From positions 1-8,019 of the forward strand of contig JAAUPC010000154.1 in assembly GCA_012036325.1 (NCBI GenBank): 8,019 nt of DNA, in the 5' to 3' direction. A program made the translations under genes and the position numbers. This DNA is from Paracoccaceae bacterium (GTDB lineage: Bacteria > Pseudomonadota > Alphaproteobacteria > Rhodobacterales > Rhodobacteraceae). Of the stretch, positions 1-5,108 are shown one piece after another; position 1 is the stretch's first letter, and each line of letters opens with the position of its first letter. The notes beneath the pieces were generated by a model. That model had not been told where the DNA came from. It saw only the letters and a program-made list of their open reading frames with translations, and searched no databases.

Positions 1-74
1 GGGTCAGCGCGGCCCCCGGTCTTGCCCTGAGGGGCGGGCACGAGGGGGCGGCGCACGGGTGGGCACACAAGAGG

Positions 75-111
75 CACATGGGGGGCCACACGGGGGGGCC
101 GACACGGGGGC
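75..111 (+). repeat. Imperfect G-tract direct repeat, candidate G-quadruplex
   Basis: Three imperfect units of a CACAY/GACAC element, each followed by a G run, sit at 75-85, 87-98 and 101-110, with runs of 6, 7 and 5 G. The middle run can be split, giving four G3 tracts with loops of 6, 1 and 7 bases, which meets the usual G3+N1-7 quadruplex rule. More G runs lie just upstream (31-34, 36-38, 44-48, 57-59, 61-63). The G-rich strand is the plus strand, so a transcript running out of fliP would carry C runs here. Function unknown. Confidence 0.45.
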
Positions 112-233
112 AAGAAGGCCGCGCACGGTGGCAATCCGACAGGGCTCCAGGCGCTCTGTACGGGCCTTTGACATGGTTACCACATTCCAAACGTCCACGG
201 GCAGGCCATTGAAAGATATGTATTTTCCGTTTT

Positions 234-248
234 TGTCCACCGTGGACA
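234..248. repeat. 15-bp palindrome just after the fliP stop
   Basis: TGTCCAC and GTGGACA are exact inverted repeats around one central base, starting two bases beyond the fliP TAG. As RNA it could fold as a 6-bp stem with a 3-base loop. In the fliP transcript it is followed by an A run (AAAAACGG), not a U run, so it does not fit an intrinsic terminator for fliP. It could be a protein-binding site, an RNA 3'-end stabiliser, or chance. Confidence 0.4.
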
Positions 249-249
249 G

Positions 250-977
250 CTAAAAGTAGCTCCGCACCAGCGCGCCCGAAATCAGCGCCCAGCCATCCGC
301 CACCACAAAGAACGCCAGCTTGAACGGCAAAGAGACGACCGCCGGGGGCACCATCATCATCCCCATCGACATCAGGATCGCCGCGACCACAAGGTCGATG
401 ATGAGGAAGGGCAGGAAGACCATGAACCCGATCTCGAACGCCCGCTGAATCTCCGAAAGCAGGAACGACGGCACGAGGAGCGAAAGCGGCGCCTCGCCCG
501 GCGGAAGTGGGGCCGTGGCCCGCAGGTCCTGCAGGGTCAGAAAGGTCTCGGGGTCCACCCGCAGCGCCATGAATTCGCGGAACGGCAGGATCGCGGCCTG
601 CAGCGCCGGTGTCACCTCCATCTGGCCGGTCGTCATCGGCTCGATCCCGGTCACCAGGCCTGGGTAAAGACCGGGTCCATCACATACCAGGTCAGAAACA
701 GCGCCAAGGTGATGATGACCATGTTCGGCGGCGCTTGCTGCAGCCCAATGGCCTGCCGCAGGATCGACAGCACCGTGACGATGAAGGGAAAGCAGGTGGC
801 CATCACCGCCAGCCCCGGCACGATGCTGAGCAGCGTGATGAGAAGAAGAAGCTGCACCGACCGCAGCGACAGCGAGTTGCCGTCGACCGCCTCGCCAAGG
901 TTCAGCGACAGCTCCTGCGCCAGCACCGGGCCCGCCAGAAGGACCAGAACCAGCACAAGGGGCAGGCTGCGGCTCAC
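250..977 (-). pseudogene. fliP: FliP, flagellar export-gate membrane protein, frame broken by a 1-base deletion
   Basis: FliP is a core membrane protein of the type III flagellar export gate, which it builds with FliQ and FliR. The gene starts at GTG 975-977, overlapping the fliN stop as GTGA. The first frame gives 108 residues: a cleavable signal peptide (cleavage likely after VLA at residue 20), a membrane segment at about 42-65, then the FliP signatures QAPPNMVI and LALFLTWYVMDPVF, and stops at TGA 651-653. The rest continues in the next frame: FREFMALR, a PSFLLSEIQRAF stretch, FLPFLIIDLVVA, MGMMMVPP and the C-terminal LPFKLAFFVVADGW, ending at TAG 250-252. Adding one G to the TGG at 654-656 joins the halves into 242 residues, close to the 245 of Escherichia coli FliP. 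No family motif is missing. No slippery heptamer is present to suggest programmed frameshifting. Sequencing error or a recent mutation are both possible. Confidence 0.93.
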
Positions 978-1243
978 AGCCCACCGCGCAGGTTGGCAAC
1001 CTCGGTCAGGCGGACGGCCAGTTGGCCCGCATTCTCGCCCTCGAGTTCCGTCAGCTCCCCCCGGGCGATCAACCGGTCGCCGACGTAAAGCTCGACCGGG
1101 TCATCGACGCGGCGGTCGAGCTGCAGGACCGCGTCCTTCGACAGCCGCAACAGGTCACGCACCAAGGGCCGGGCGCGGCCGACGGAAATGGTCACTTCGA
1201 TCGGGACCTGGGAAAAGGGGTTGCCGTCGGTCAGTTCATCCAT
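974..1243 (-). CDS. fliN: FliN, flagellar motor switch (C-ring) protein
   Basis: FliN forms the lower part of the cytoplasmic C-ring, which sets rotation direction and docks the FliH-FliI export complex. The product has 89 residues, almost all of it one SpoA (surface presentation of antigens) domain from about residue 13. It shows the FliN pattern VPIEVTISVGRARPLVRDLL, then a DRRVDDPVELYVGDRLIARGE segment and the VRLTEV end. The long acidic N-terminal tail of enterobacterial FliN (137 residues) is absent, as in many alphaproteobacterial short forms. The ATG at 1241-1243 follows AGGAG (1251-1255) at a 7-base spacing, which fixes the start. The stop TGA (974-976) overlaps the GTG of fliP, so the two are probably translationally coupled. 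Confidence 0.95.
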   Translation of the reverse strand: MDELTDGNPFSQVPIEVTISVGRARPLVRDLLRLSKDAVLQLDRRVDDPVELYVGDRLIARGELTELEGENAGQLAVRLTEVANLRGGL

Positions 1244-1254
1244 GGGTGGTCTCC

Positions 1255-1296
1255 TAGATGTTCAGATTGGGGTGTTCAGGTTGGGGTGTTTAGGTT
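1255..1296 (-). repeat. 14-bp tandem triplication at the fliH 3' end
   Basis: On the coding strand three consecutive 14-base units are seen: AACCTAAACACCCC (1296-1283), AACCTGAACACCCC (1282-1269) and AATCTGAACATCTA (1268-1255). The first two differ at one position. The third is more diverged and runs into the TAGGAG that holds the fliN ribosome site. The third copy reads Asn-Leu-Asn-Ile-stop, which matches the Asn-Leu-Asn of the present FliH end. It is therefore probably the original C-terminus, with two copies added in front. Confidence 0.8.
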
Positions 1297-1863
1297 GAAA
1301 TACGCCCGTACGGCGGCGCTGATGTCGGAGGTGACCTGGGTCAGATCGACCTTGGTTTCCGAGGTGCCAAAGCGAATGTAGACCTGCCCCTCGCCCAATG
1401 AGGGTTCCTCTTCGATCACCATCGGCAGGCCGGTCGCCTGAGTGATCAGCTCTTCGACGCTGTCGCGGGCCGCGGGGTTGAGGACCAGGATCAACGGCGT
1501 ATCGCCCAGGCTGTCGGCAATCGGCATCAATGCCTCAAGCACCGTCGGCGCAAGGGCATCGCGCGCGACTTCGGGCAAGAGGCGATTGGTCATCTCAAGG
1601 ATCAAGGGCTTGATCGCCTGCAGCACATGGCTGCGGGCGTCCTGAAAGGTGAAGGCCAGGGTCTGCAGGTTGCGCGCCAGATCGGCACGGATGCGGCTTT
1701 GGTCGCCCTGCTGGGCGGCGGCGGCATCTTCCCAGCCGGCCGAATAGCCCTGCTCGAACGAGGCGATCTTGGCCTCCTCCATCGCGCTTGCCTCAACCAG
1801 CGGTTGGGGCGTGCCGTCCGAAGAGATGCTGCTGTCAAAGACTTCCAGCCGAAGCGAGGGCAT
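1276..1863 (-). CDS. fliH: FliH-like flagellar export-ATPase regulator
   Basis: FliH is a cytoplasmic homodimer that binds and restrains the export ATPase FliI and links it to FliN in the C-ring. The product has 195 residues and is a divergent family member. It is assigned from position between fliF and fliN, from FEQGYSAGWEDA at residues 36-47 (the FliH/YscL QGYxxG pattern before the helical region), from a long helix at about 50-95, and from a C-terminal alpha/beta part with a PSLGEGQVYIRFG motif resembling the FliH/V-ATPase subunit-E fold. The ATG at 1861-1863 shares its A with the fliF stop (TGATG) and is preceded by GAGGAG at about 8 bases. The last four residues (TPPT-like end, read as Asn-Thr-Pro-Thr) come from a tandem duplication that moved the stop codon. 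In related genomes such genes are often left as hypothetical proteins. Confidence 0.82.
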   Translation of the reverse strand: MPSLRLEVFDSSISSDGTPQPLVEASAMEEAKIASFEQGYSAGWEDAAAAQQGDQSRIRADLARNLQTLAFTFQDARSHVLQAIKPLILEMTNRLLPEVARDALAPTVLEALMPIADSLGDTPLILVLNPAARDSVEELITQATGLPMVIEEEPSLGEGQVYIRFGTSETKVDLTQVTSDISAAVRAYFNLNTPT

Positions 1864-3467
1864 CAGACCCGCTCCTCATCGGTTTCCATCCAGCCGCGCA
1901 GGATTTCGATCGATTCGGTCTGACGCTTTTCGATCAGGCGGCGGAGACGGGTGGCGGGGTCTTCCTCGCCCTCGACTGCAGCCATGTCGGAGGTCTTCTG
2001 GCCGGGATACCCGGGGATCGCATAGCCGGTCTCAACCTCGCCATCGAGGGCGACGCCGGAATAGCCCCCGACGCCGGGCAGGGCCAGGGGCGTGGCTGGG
2101 CTGGCAAGGGCCGGCCGATTGGCAGCCGAGGTCAGGATCGGGCGGATCACGAAGAGGCCAAGCACCAGCGCGACCACCGCAAGAACCGCGGTCTGCACCA
2201 TGGAGAGCACATCAAGGGGCCCCATGGCCGGTAGGAAGCCCGCCTCGGCAACGGAGCCCTCCGGCACGGGAAGTTCCTGAAACTCAAGCGATTTCAGCGT
2301 CAGGACATCGCCTCGCGCCTCATCTAGGCCGACGGCTGAAGCGACAAGTTCGCGCAACGTGGCCAGTTCCTCCTCGGACCGGGGGGCCCAGCTGCGGGTG
2401 CCATCGGCTGCGGTGGTGACAACACCGTCAACCATGACCGCCACGGTCAGCCGCCGCGTGGCGCCGGGGCTGCGCAGCACCTCACGCTGGGTTTCGGACA
2501 CTTCATAATTCACCCGCTCGCGCGTTTCGGAGGACTGGCTTTGGCCCTGCCCCCCTGCGGCTGCATCCCCCTCAGGCAGGTTCGAGGCGACGGTCACATC
2601 GCCGCCAGGTTCGGTGCTTGATCCAGTCCGCTCTTCGGTTTCCGATGAGATAGCCACCCGGCCTTGGGGATCAAACGTGCGTTCGGTGATCGATTCGCGC
2701 TCGGACACCAGGTCCACCGCGACTTCGACCACGGACTTTCCCGGGCCCATGCGGGCGGCCAGCAGACGTTCCACATTGCCCTTGATGATGGCGGCGCGGT
2801 CGGCAGCGTCGCCGCTGTCAAAATCGGCCGTCTCTTGCCCGCCGATCAGCCCGGCGACCGTGTCGATGATCTGCACTGCCTCAGGGGTCATTCCGGCCAC
2901 CGCACTGGCCACCAGATGGCGGATCGCGCGGGCCTGCGCCTCGCTCAGATTACCGGAAACGGTGGTCACCGTGACCGAGGCCGAGGCTTGGGTCTCCGGC
3001 TGAAAGGCGCGGGCCGGGGCACTGGCGATGTGCACGCGGGCGGCCCGGATTTCCGGCAGGGCAAGGAGGGTGCGGGCCAGCTCGCCCTCCTTGGCGCGCA
3101 GATAGGCCGCGTCGAACATCTGCGAGGTGGTGCCGAAGCCTGAAAGGTTGTCCAAAAGCTCATACCCGCCGCCCCCGGCCGCAGGCAGGCCTTCCGACGC
3201 CAATGCCATCCGCAGACTGTCGCGCTGCGCGGCATCGACAAAGATCGAATCGCCTGTGACGCGATGCACGATCCCGCGCTGGTCAAGGGCGGCCACAACC
3301 TCACCCGCGGCGGCAGGTTCAAGGCCCGCGTAAAGAAGAACCATGTCCGGTTGGCTGGCCATCCGGCTAAGGCCGAGGATGGCAAGGAACATGGCCACTG
3401 TCGCGCCGACGATGATCAGGCGGCGACGGATATCAAGCGAGGACCAGAGGGCGACTACATTCTGCAA
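1863..3467 (-). CDS. fliF: FliF, flagellar MS-ring protein
   Basis: FliF assembles the MS ring in the inner membrane, the base on which rotor, rod and export gate are built. The 534-residue product has the full architecture: a short cytoplasmic N-terminus, membrane helix 1 at about 16-34, the YscJ/FliF ring-building region at about 38-205 (with LYAGLEP, GYELLDN, TSQMFDAAYLRAKEGELARTL and the ARVHIA strand), the FliF-specific periplasmic domain at about 230-395 with a Gly/Ser-rich insertion near 282-314, membrane helix 2 at about 420-442 ending in RPIL, and a C-terminal tail with EILRGWM for FliG binding. Length is near the usual 530-570. The start is TTG at 3465-3467, chosen because GCGGAGA lies 6-7 bases upstream and the protein begins just before helix 1; no ATG or GTG fits. 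No fliG follows; fliH starts directly at the stop. Confidence 0.97.
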   Translation of the reverse strand: MQNVVALWSSLDIRRRLIIVGATVAMFLAILGLSRMASQPDMVLLYAGLEPAAAGEVVAALDQRGIVHRVTGDSIFVDAAQRDSLRMALASEGLPAAGGGGYELLDNLSGFGTTSQMFDAAYLRAKEGELARTLLALPEIRAARVHIASAPARAFQPETQASASVTVTTVSGNLSEAQARAIRHLVASAVAGMTPEAVQIIDTVAGLIGGQETADFDSGDAADRAAIIKGNVERLLAARMGPGKSVVEVAVDLVSERESITERTFDPQGRVAISSETEERTGSSTEPGGDVTVASNLPEGDAAAGGQGQSQSSETRERVNYEVSETQREVLRSPGATRRLTVAVMVDGVVTTAADGTRSWAPRSEEELATLRELVASAVGLDEARGDVLTLKSLEFQELPVPEGSVAEAGFLPAMGPLDVLSMVQTAVLAVVALVLGLFVIRPILTSAANRPALASPATPLALPGVGGYSGVALDGEVETGYAIPGYPGQKTSDMAAVEGEEDPATRLRRLIEKRQTESIEILRGWMETDEERV

Positions 3468-3584
3468 GGCGATTCTCCGCTGTCGGCGCTTCTGCCGATA
3501 CGCAACGAATGACGGGTCCCGCTTAACAATCGGTTAGTGACCTTTGGCCTATGGTCCACCTTGTGCAGAAGGCAGAGGTGAGCT
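3468..3584. promoter_or_regulatory. Divergent promoter region between fliF and fliL
   Basis: These 117 bases separate the two divergent operons, and both flagellar transcripts must start in or near them. They hold a CtrA-type box near the middle (3523-3537), a TATGGT that could serve as a -10 for fliL at 3550-3555, the fliF ribosome site GCGGAGA (3474-3480) and the fliL ribosome site GAGGTGAG (3575-3582). No clear -10 was found for the fliF side. A shared site here would let one regulator switch both operons together. Confidence 0.7.
3523..3537 (+). promoter_or_regulatory. CtrA-like binding box TTAA-N7-TTAG
   Basis: The sequence TTAACAATCGGTTAG matches the alphaproteobacterial CtrA consensus TTAA-N7-TTAA at 7 of 8 fixed positions. 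CtrA is a response regulator known to control flagellar genes in Caulobacter and in several Rhodobacterales. The second half-site ends 12 bases before the TATGGT at 3550, so the box would cover the -35 area of a fliL promoter starting near 3562. This is the usual placement for CtrA activation. Binding itself is inferred. Confidence 0.6.
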
Positions 3585-4070
3585 GTGGCAAGCGCAGGTG
3601 TCGTCGAAGAAGAGGGTGTGAAAAAGCGGTCAAAGCTGCCGCTTTTGCTGGGGGTCGTGCTGGCCCTTGTGCTTGGTGGAGGCGGGTTCTACGCCACCTG
3701 GTCCGGCCTGATTCTGGGCGGCGACAGCCATGACATGGCCGGACATGAAGGCGCGCCCGGGCCAATGACGGGCATCGCCTTCGTGCCGCTGGAAACCATG
3801 GTGATCTCGCTTGGTCCCGATTCGGGCAGCAGCCATCTGCGCTTTACCGCGCAGGTTGAGGTGGTGGATACCGCGGCGGCAGATGTGACGCTTTTGGCGC
3901 CACGGATTCTTGACGTGCTGAACAGCTATCTCCGCGCCATCGACACGGCCGCGATCGAAGACCCCAGCGCCATGGCAAAGCTGCGGTCGCAGATGCTGCG
4001 CCGCGTCCAGATCGTCACGGGTGAGGGCCGGGTGCGCGATCTTCTCATCACCGAATTCGTCTTGAACTGA
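3585..4070 (+). CDS. fliL: FliL, stator-associated flagellar basal body protein
   Basis: FliL is a single-pass inner-membrane protein that surrounds or supports the MotA/MotB stator at the MS ring. The 161-residue product has a charged cytoplasmic N-terminus, one membrane helix at about 18-38, a short His/Gly/Pro linker (about 46-62) and a periplasmic FliL domain from about 64. The hallmarks of that domain are here: FVPLETMVISL, a LRFTAQVEV strand, the long helix ending VLNSYLR, and the terminal RVRDLLITEFVLN. The GTG start is supported by GAGGTGAG two bases upstream at 3575-3582 and by its position just ahead of the charged N-terminus. It is the first gene of the rightward operon, 11 bases ahead of the next gene, and is probably driven from the CtrA-box promoter. 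Confidence 0.95.
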   Translation: MASAGVVEEEGVKKRSKLPLLLGVVLALVLGGGGFYATWSGLILGGDSHDMAGHEGAPGPMTGIAFVPLETMVISLGPDSGSSHLRFTAQVEVVDTAAADVTLLAPRILDVLNSYLRAIDTAAIEDPSAMAKLRSQMLRRVQIVTGEGRVRDLLITEFVLN

Positions 4071-4081
4071 AAGGGTGGGTC

Positions 4082-4477
4082 ATGGACCTGATTGCCGACA
4101 TTCTTCTTGTGGCGGGCTCGTTTGGTGCGGCCGTTTACTGTTACGTGCTGTCCACCCGGCTGAAGCGGTTCACCACGCTGGAAACGGGAATGGGCGGGGC
4201 GATTGCGGTCCTGTCGGCGCAGGTCGATGACATGACCGTGGCGCTGGAAAAGGCGCGCGGGGCGGCGAACGGGTCTGCCGAAAGCCTTGAGACGCTGACC
4301 GCACGGGGGGAAGCCGTTGCCAAGCGGCTGGAGCTTCTGGTGGCCGCCTTGCATGACCTGCCTGACCCCGTGGCCAAGCCCGCCGCCCCCCCGGTTGAGG
4401 ACGAGGCGGAGGGGGAACGTCGGTTGCGGTTTGTCCGTCGCCGCAGCACGCGTGACACGCTGGAGGCTGCGGAATGA
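4082..4477 (+). CDS. Small membrane-anchored coiled-coil protein of the flagellar operon
   Basis: Function unknown. The 131-residue product has one N-terminal membrane helix (about 4-23), then a long helical, probably coiled-coil region (about 25-92), a Pro-rich linker (93-105) and a strongly basic end with RRLRFVRRRSTR. This layout (helix, LSTRLKRF, then heptad-like Leu/Val/Ala) recalls the uncharacterised DUF6468-type proteins coded near fliL and motE in other alphaproteobacteria; that family link is from memory and unverified. AAGGG lies 7 bases before the ATG. The stop TGA overlaps the ATG of the next gene (ATGA), so it is probably translated together with the motE-like gene. With the basic tail on the cytoplasmic side it could touch the rotor, stator or nucleic acid, but nothing here decides that. 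Confidence 0.85.
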   Translation: MDLIADILLVAGSFGAAVYCYVLSTRLKRFTTLETGMGGAIAVLSAQVDDMTVALEKARGAANGSAESLETLTARGEAVAKRLELLVAALHDLPDPVAKPAAPPVEDEAEGERRLRFVRRRSTRDTLEAAE

Positions 4478-5041
4478 GCGGGCGGCGACGCGCCGGACGG
4501 GGGGGCGCTGTTCATCGTGGCCATGCTCTTTGCCACCTCAGGGGCCTTGCGGCTTGGGTCTGGTGTCGGTGCCGCCCTTGCCCGCGCCGAGGAGGCGCCA
4601 GAGGGTGCCGAAATGGCCGCGCCTGCGCTGTGTGAAACTCCGGCGGCCCTTGCCGAAGCGCTGACGCTGCGCGAAGGCCGGCTGGTGGCGCAAGAGGCGG
4701 CGATGCAAGACCGACTGGCGGCGCTGGCACTTGCCGATGCTGCGATCTCTCAGCGGATGACCGAGCTGCAGGCGATGGAGGATGAGCTGAAGGCCACCCT
4801 CGCCATCGCTGACGGAGCGGCGGAAGCCGATATCGAAAAGCTGACCGCCGTCTACACGGCGATGAAGCCGAAGGACGCCGCCGCCCTGTTTGAGACCATG
4901 TCGCCCGAGTTTGCGGCCGGGTTTCTGGGCCGGATGCCGGCCGAATCGGCCGCAGCAATCCTCTCCGGCATGTCCTCAGAGGCGGCCTATGGCGTGAGTG
5001 TCATCGTGGCCGGCCGAAATGCAGGAGCGCCCACCGAATAA
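4474..5041 (+). pseudogene. MotE-like protein with MgtE-N-type C-terminal domain, frame broken at a G7 run
   Basis: MotE in rhizobia is a periplasmic chaperone for the motility protein MotC. The expected start is the ATG at 4474-4476, overlapping the upstream stop (ATGA). As given, that frame stops at TGA 4633-4635 after 53 residues. Removing one G from the run at 4499-4505 restores a 188-residue protein: basic start (SGRRRAGRG), membrane or signal helix (about 11-31, GALFIVAMLFATSGAL), one cysteine at residue 53, a coiled coil at about 58-115, and a C-terminal helical domain with MKPKDAAALFETM and ILSGMSSEAAYG, typical of the MgtE-N/MotE fold. An alternative is a real start at GTG 4517, giving 174 residues, but that cuts off the basic flank and half of the hydrophobic helix, and it has no normal ribosome site. 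I favour an indel (error or mutation). Confidence 0.8.
4499..4505 (+). repeat. G7 homopolymer inside the motE-like gene
   Basis: Seven consecutive G lie in codons 9-11 of the motE-like gene, exactly where the frame changes from that of the overlapping ATG to that of the conserved protein. Six G would keep the gene open. Runs of this length are prone to both sequencing miscounts and replication slippage, so this base count decides whether the gene is intact. Confidence 0.75.
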
Positions 5042-5108
5042 TCTGGTGGTGAGAATGTCTTAACCCGGCGCACGGATACTGGACGCCGCAACGATCACAG
5101 GGTCCCAG
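5042..5108 (+). promoter_or_regulatory. motA leader with possible CtrA half-site promoter
   Basis: This 67-base gap is the only sizeable break in the rightward operon. It carries one TTAACC half-site (5060-5065) followed, 11 bases after the TTAA, by GATACT (5075-5080), a 4-of-6 match to a -10 element. The spacing is almost the same as that from the CtrA box to the -10 in front of fliL (12 bases). The other half-site position reads GTGA, only 2 of 4. AGGG at 5099-5102 may serve as the motA ribosome site. An internal motA promoter is possible but weakly supported. Confidence 0.3.

Larger units (their letters stand above)
1..249. other. Region downstream of fliP with no confident gene
   Basis: No recognisable gene. 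On the minus strand a GTG-started frame from 240 to 4 would encode 78 residues. Its first third is AT-rich with AAA and ATA codons unlike the flanking genes, and the rest is a Pro/Cys/Arg-rich string with no family resemblance. On the plus strand a frame is open from position 2 to a TAA at 251-253, but its product is Gly/Arg-rich low complexity. Neither frame has a good ribosome site or family motif. What is visible is a cluster of G runs (31-63 and 80-110) and a perfect 7-bp-arm palindrome at 234-248. The stretch at about 160-235 is less GC-rich than the rest. It could be the 3' untranslated region of the fliF-fliP operon, or the remnant of a neighbouring gene cut by the window edge. Confidence 0.5.

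Noticed and set aside
168..173. TTGACA as a -35 element on the plus strand
   Set aside because: No -10-like hexamer at 16-18 bases, and it would drive transcription antisense into fliP.
4..240. 78-residue minus-strand frame after fliP as an operon gene
   Set aside because: It starts at a GTG inside the palindrome with no ribosome site, and turns into a Pro/Cys/Arg string produced by the G runs of the other strand. Codon use is unlike the neighbours.
2..253. Plus-strand open frame running from the window edge toward fliP
   Set aside because: The product is Gly/Arg-rich low complexity with no family resemblance, and it lies in a region of homopolymers that keep all frames open.
250..999. 249-residue minus-strand frame taken as the whole fliP product
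   Set aside because: Its first 115 residues are the out-of-frame reading of the real FliP N-terminus, which is found in the neighbouring frame from 977.
609..1381. Long plus-strand frames opposite fliP, fliN and fliH
   Set aside because: They are shadows of the minus-strand genes in GC-rich DNA, with Arg/Ser/Pro-rich composition and no motifs.
3494..3501. GCCGATAC, similar to the FliA (sigma-28) -10 element
   Set aside because: No TAAA-like -35 occurs about 15 bases upstream; a lone match of this size is expected by chance.
3552..3566. Sigma-54-like TGG-N10-GC upstream of fliL
   Set aside because: GG and GC spacing fits, but several consensus bases are missing (TGGTCC, GTGC), and the predicted start would fall inside the fliL ribosome site.
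5066..5090. CGGCG/CGCCG inverted repeat before motA as a terminator
   Set aside because: Only five pairs with a 13-base loop and no following T run.
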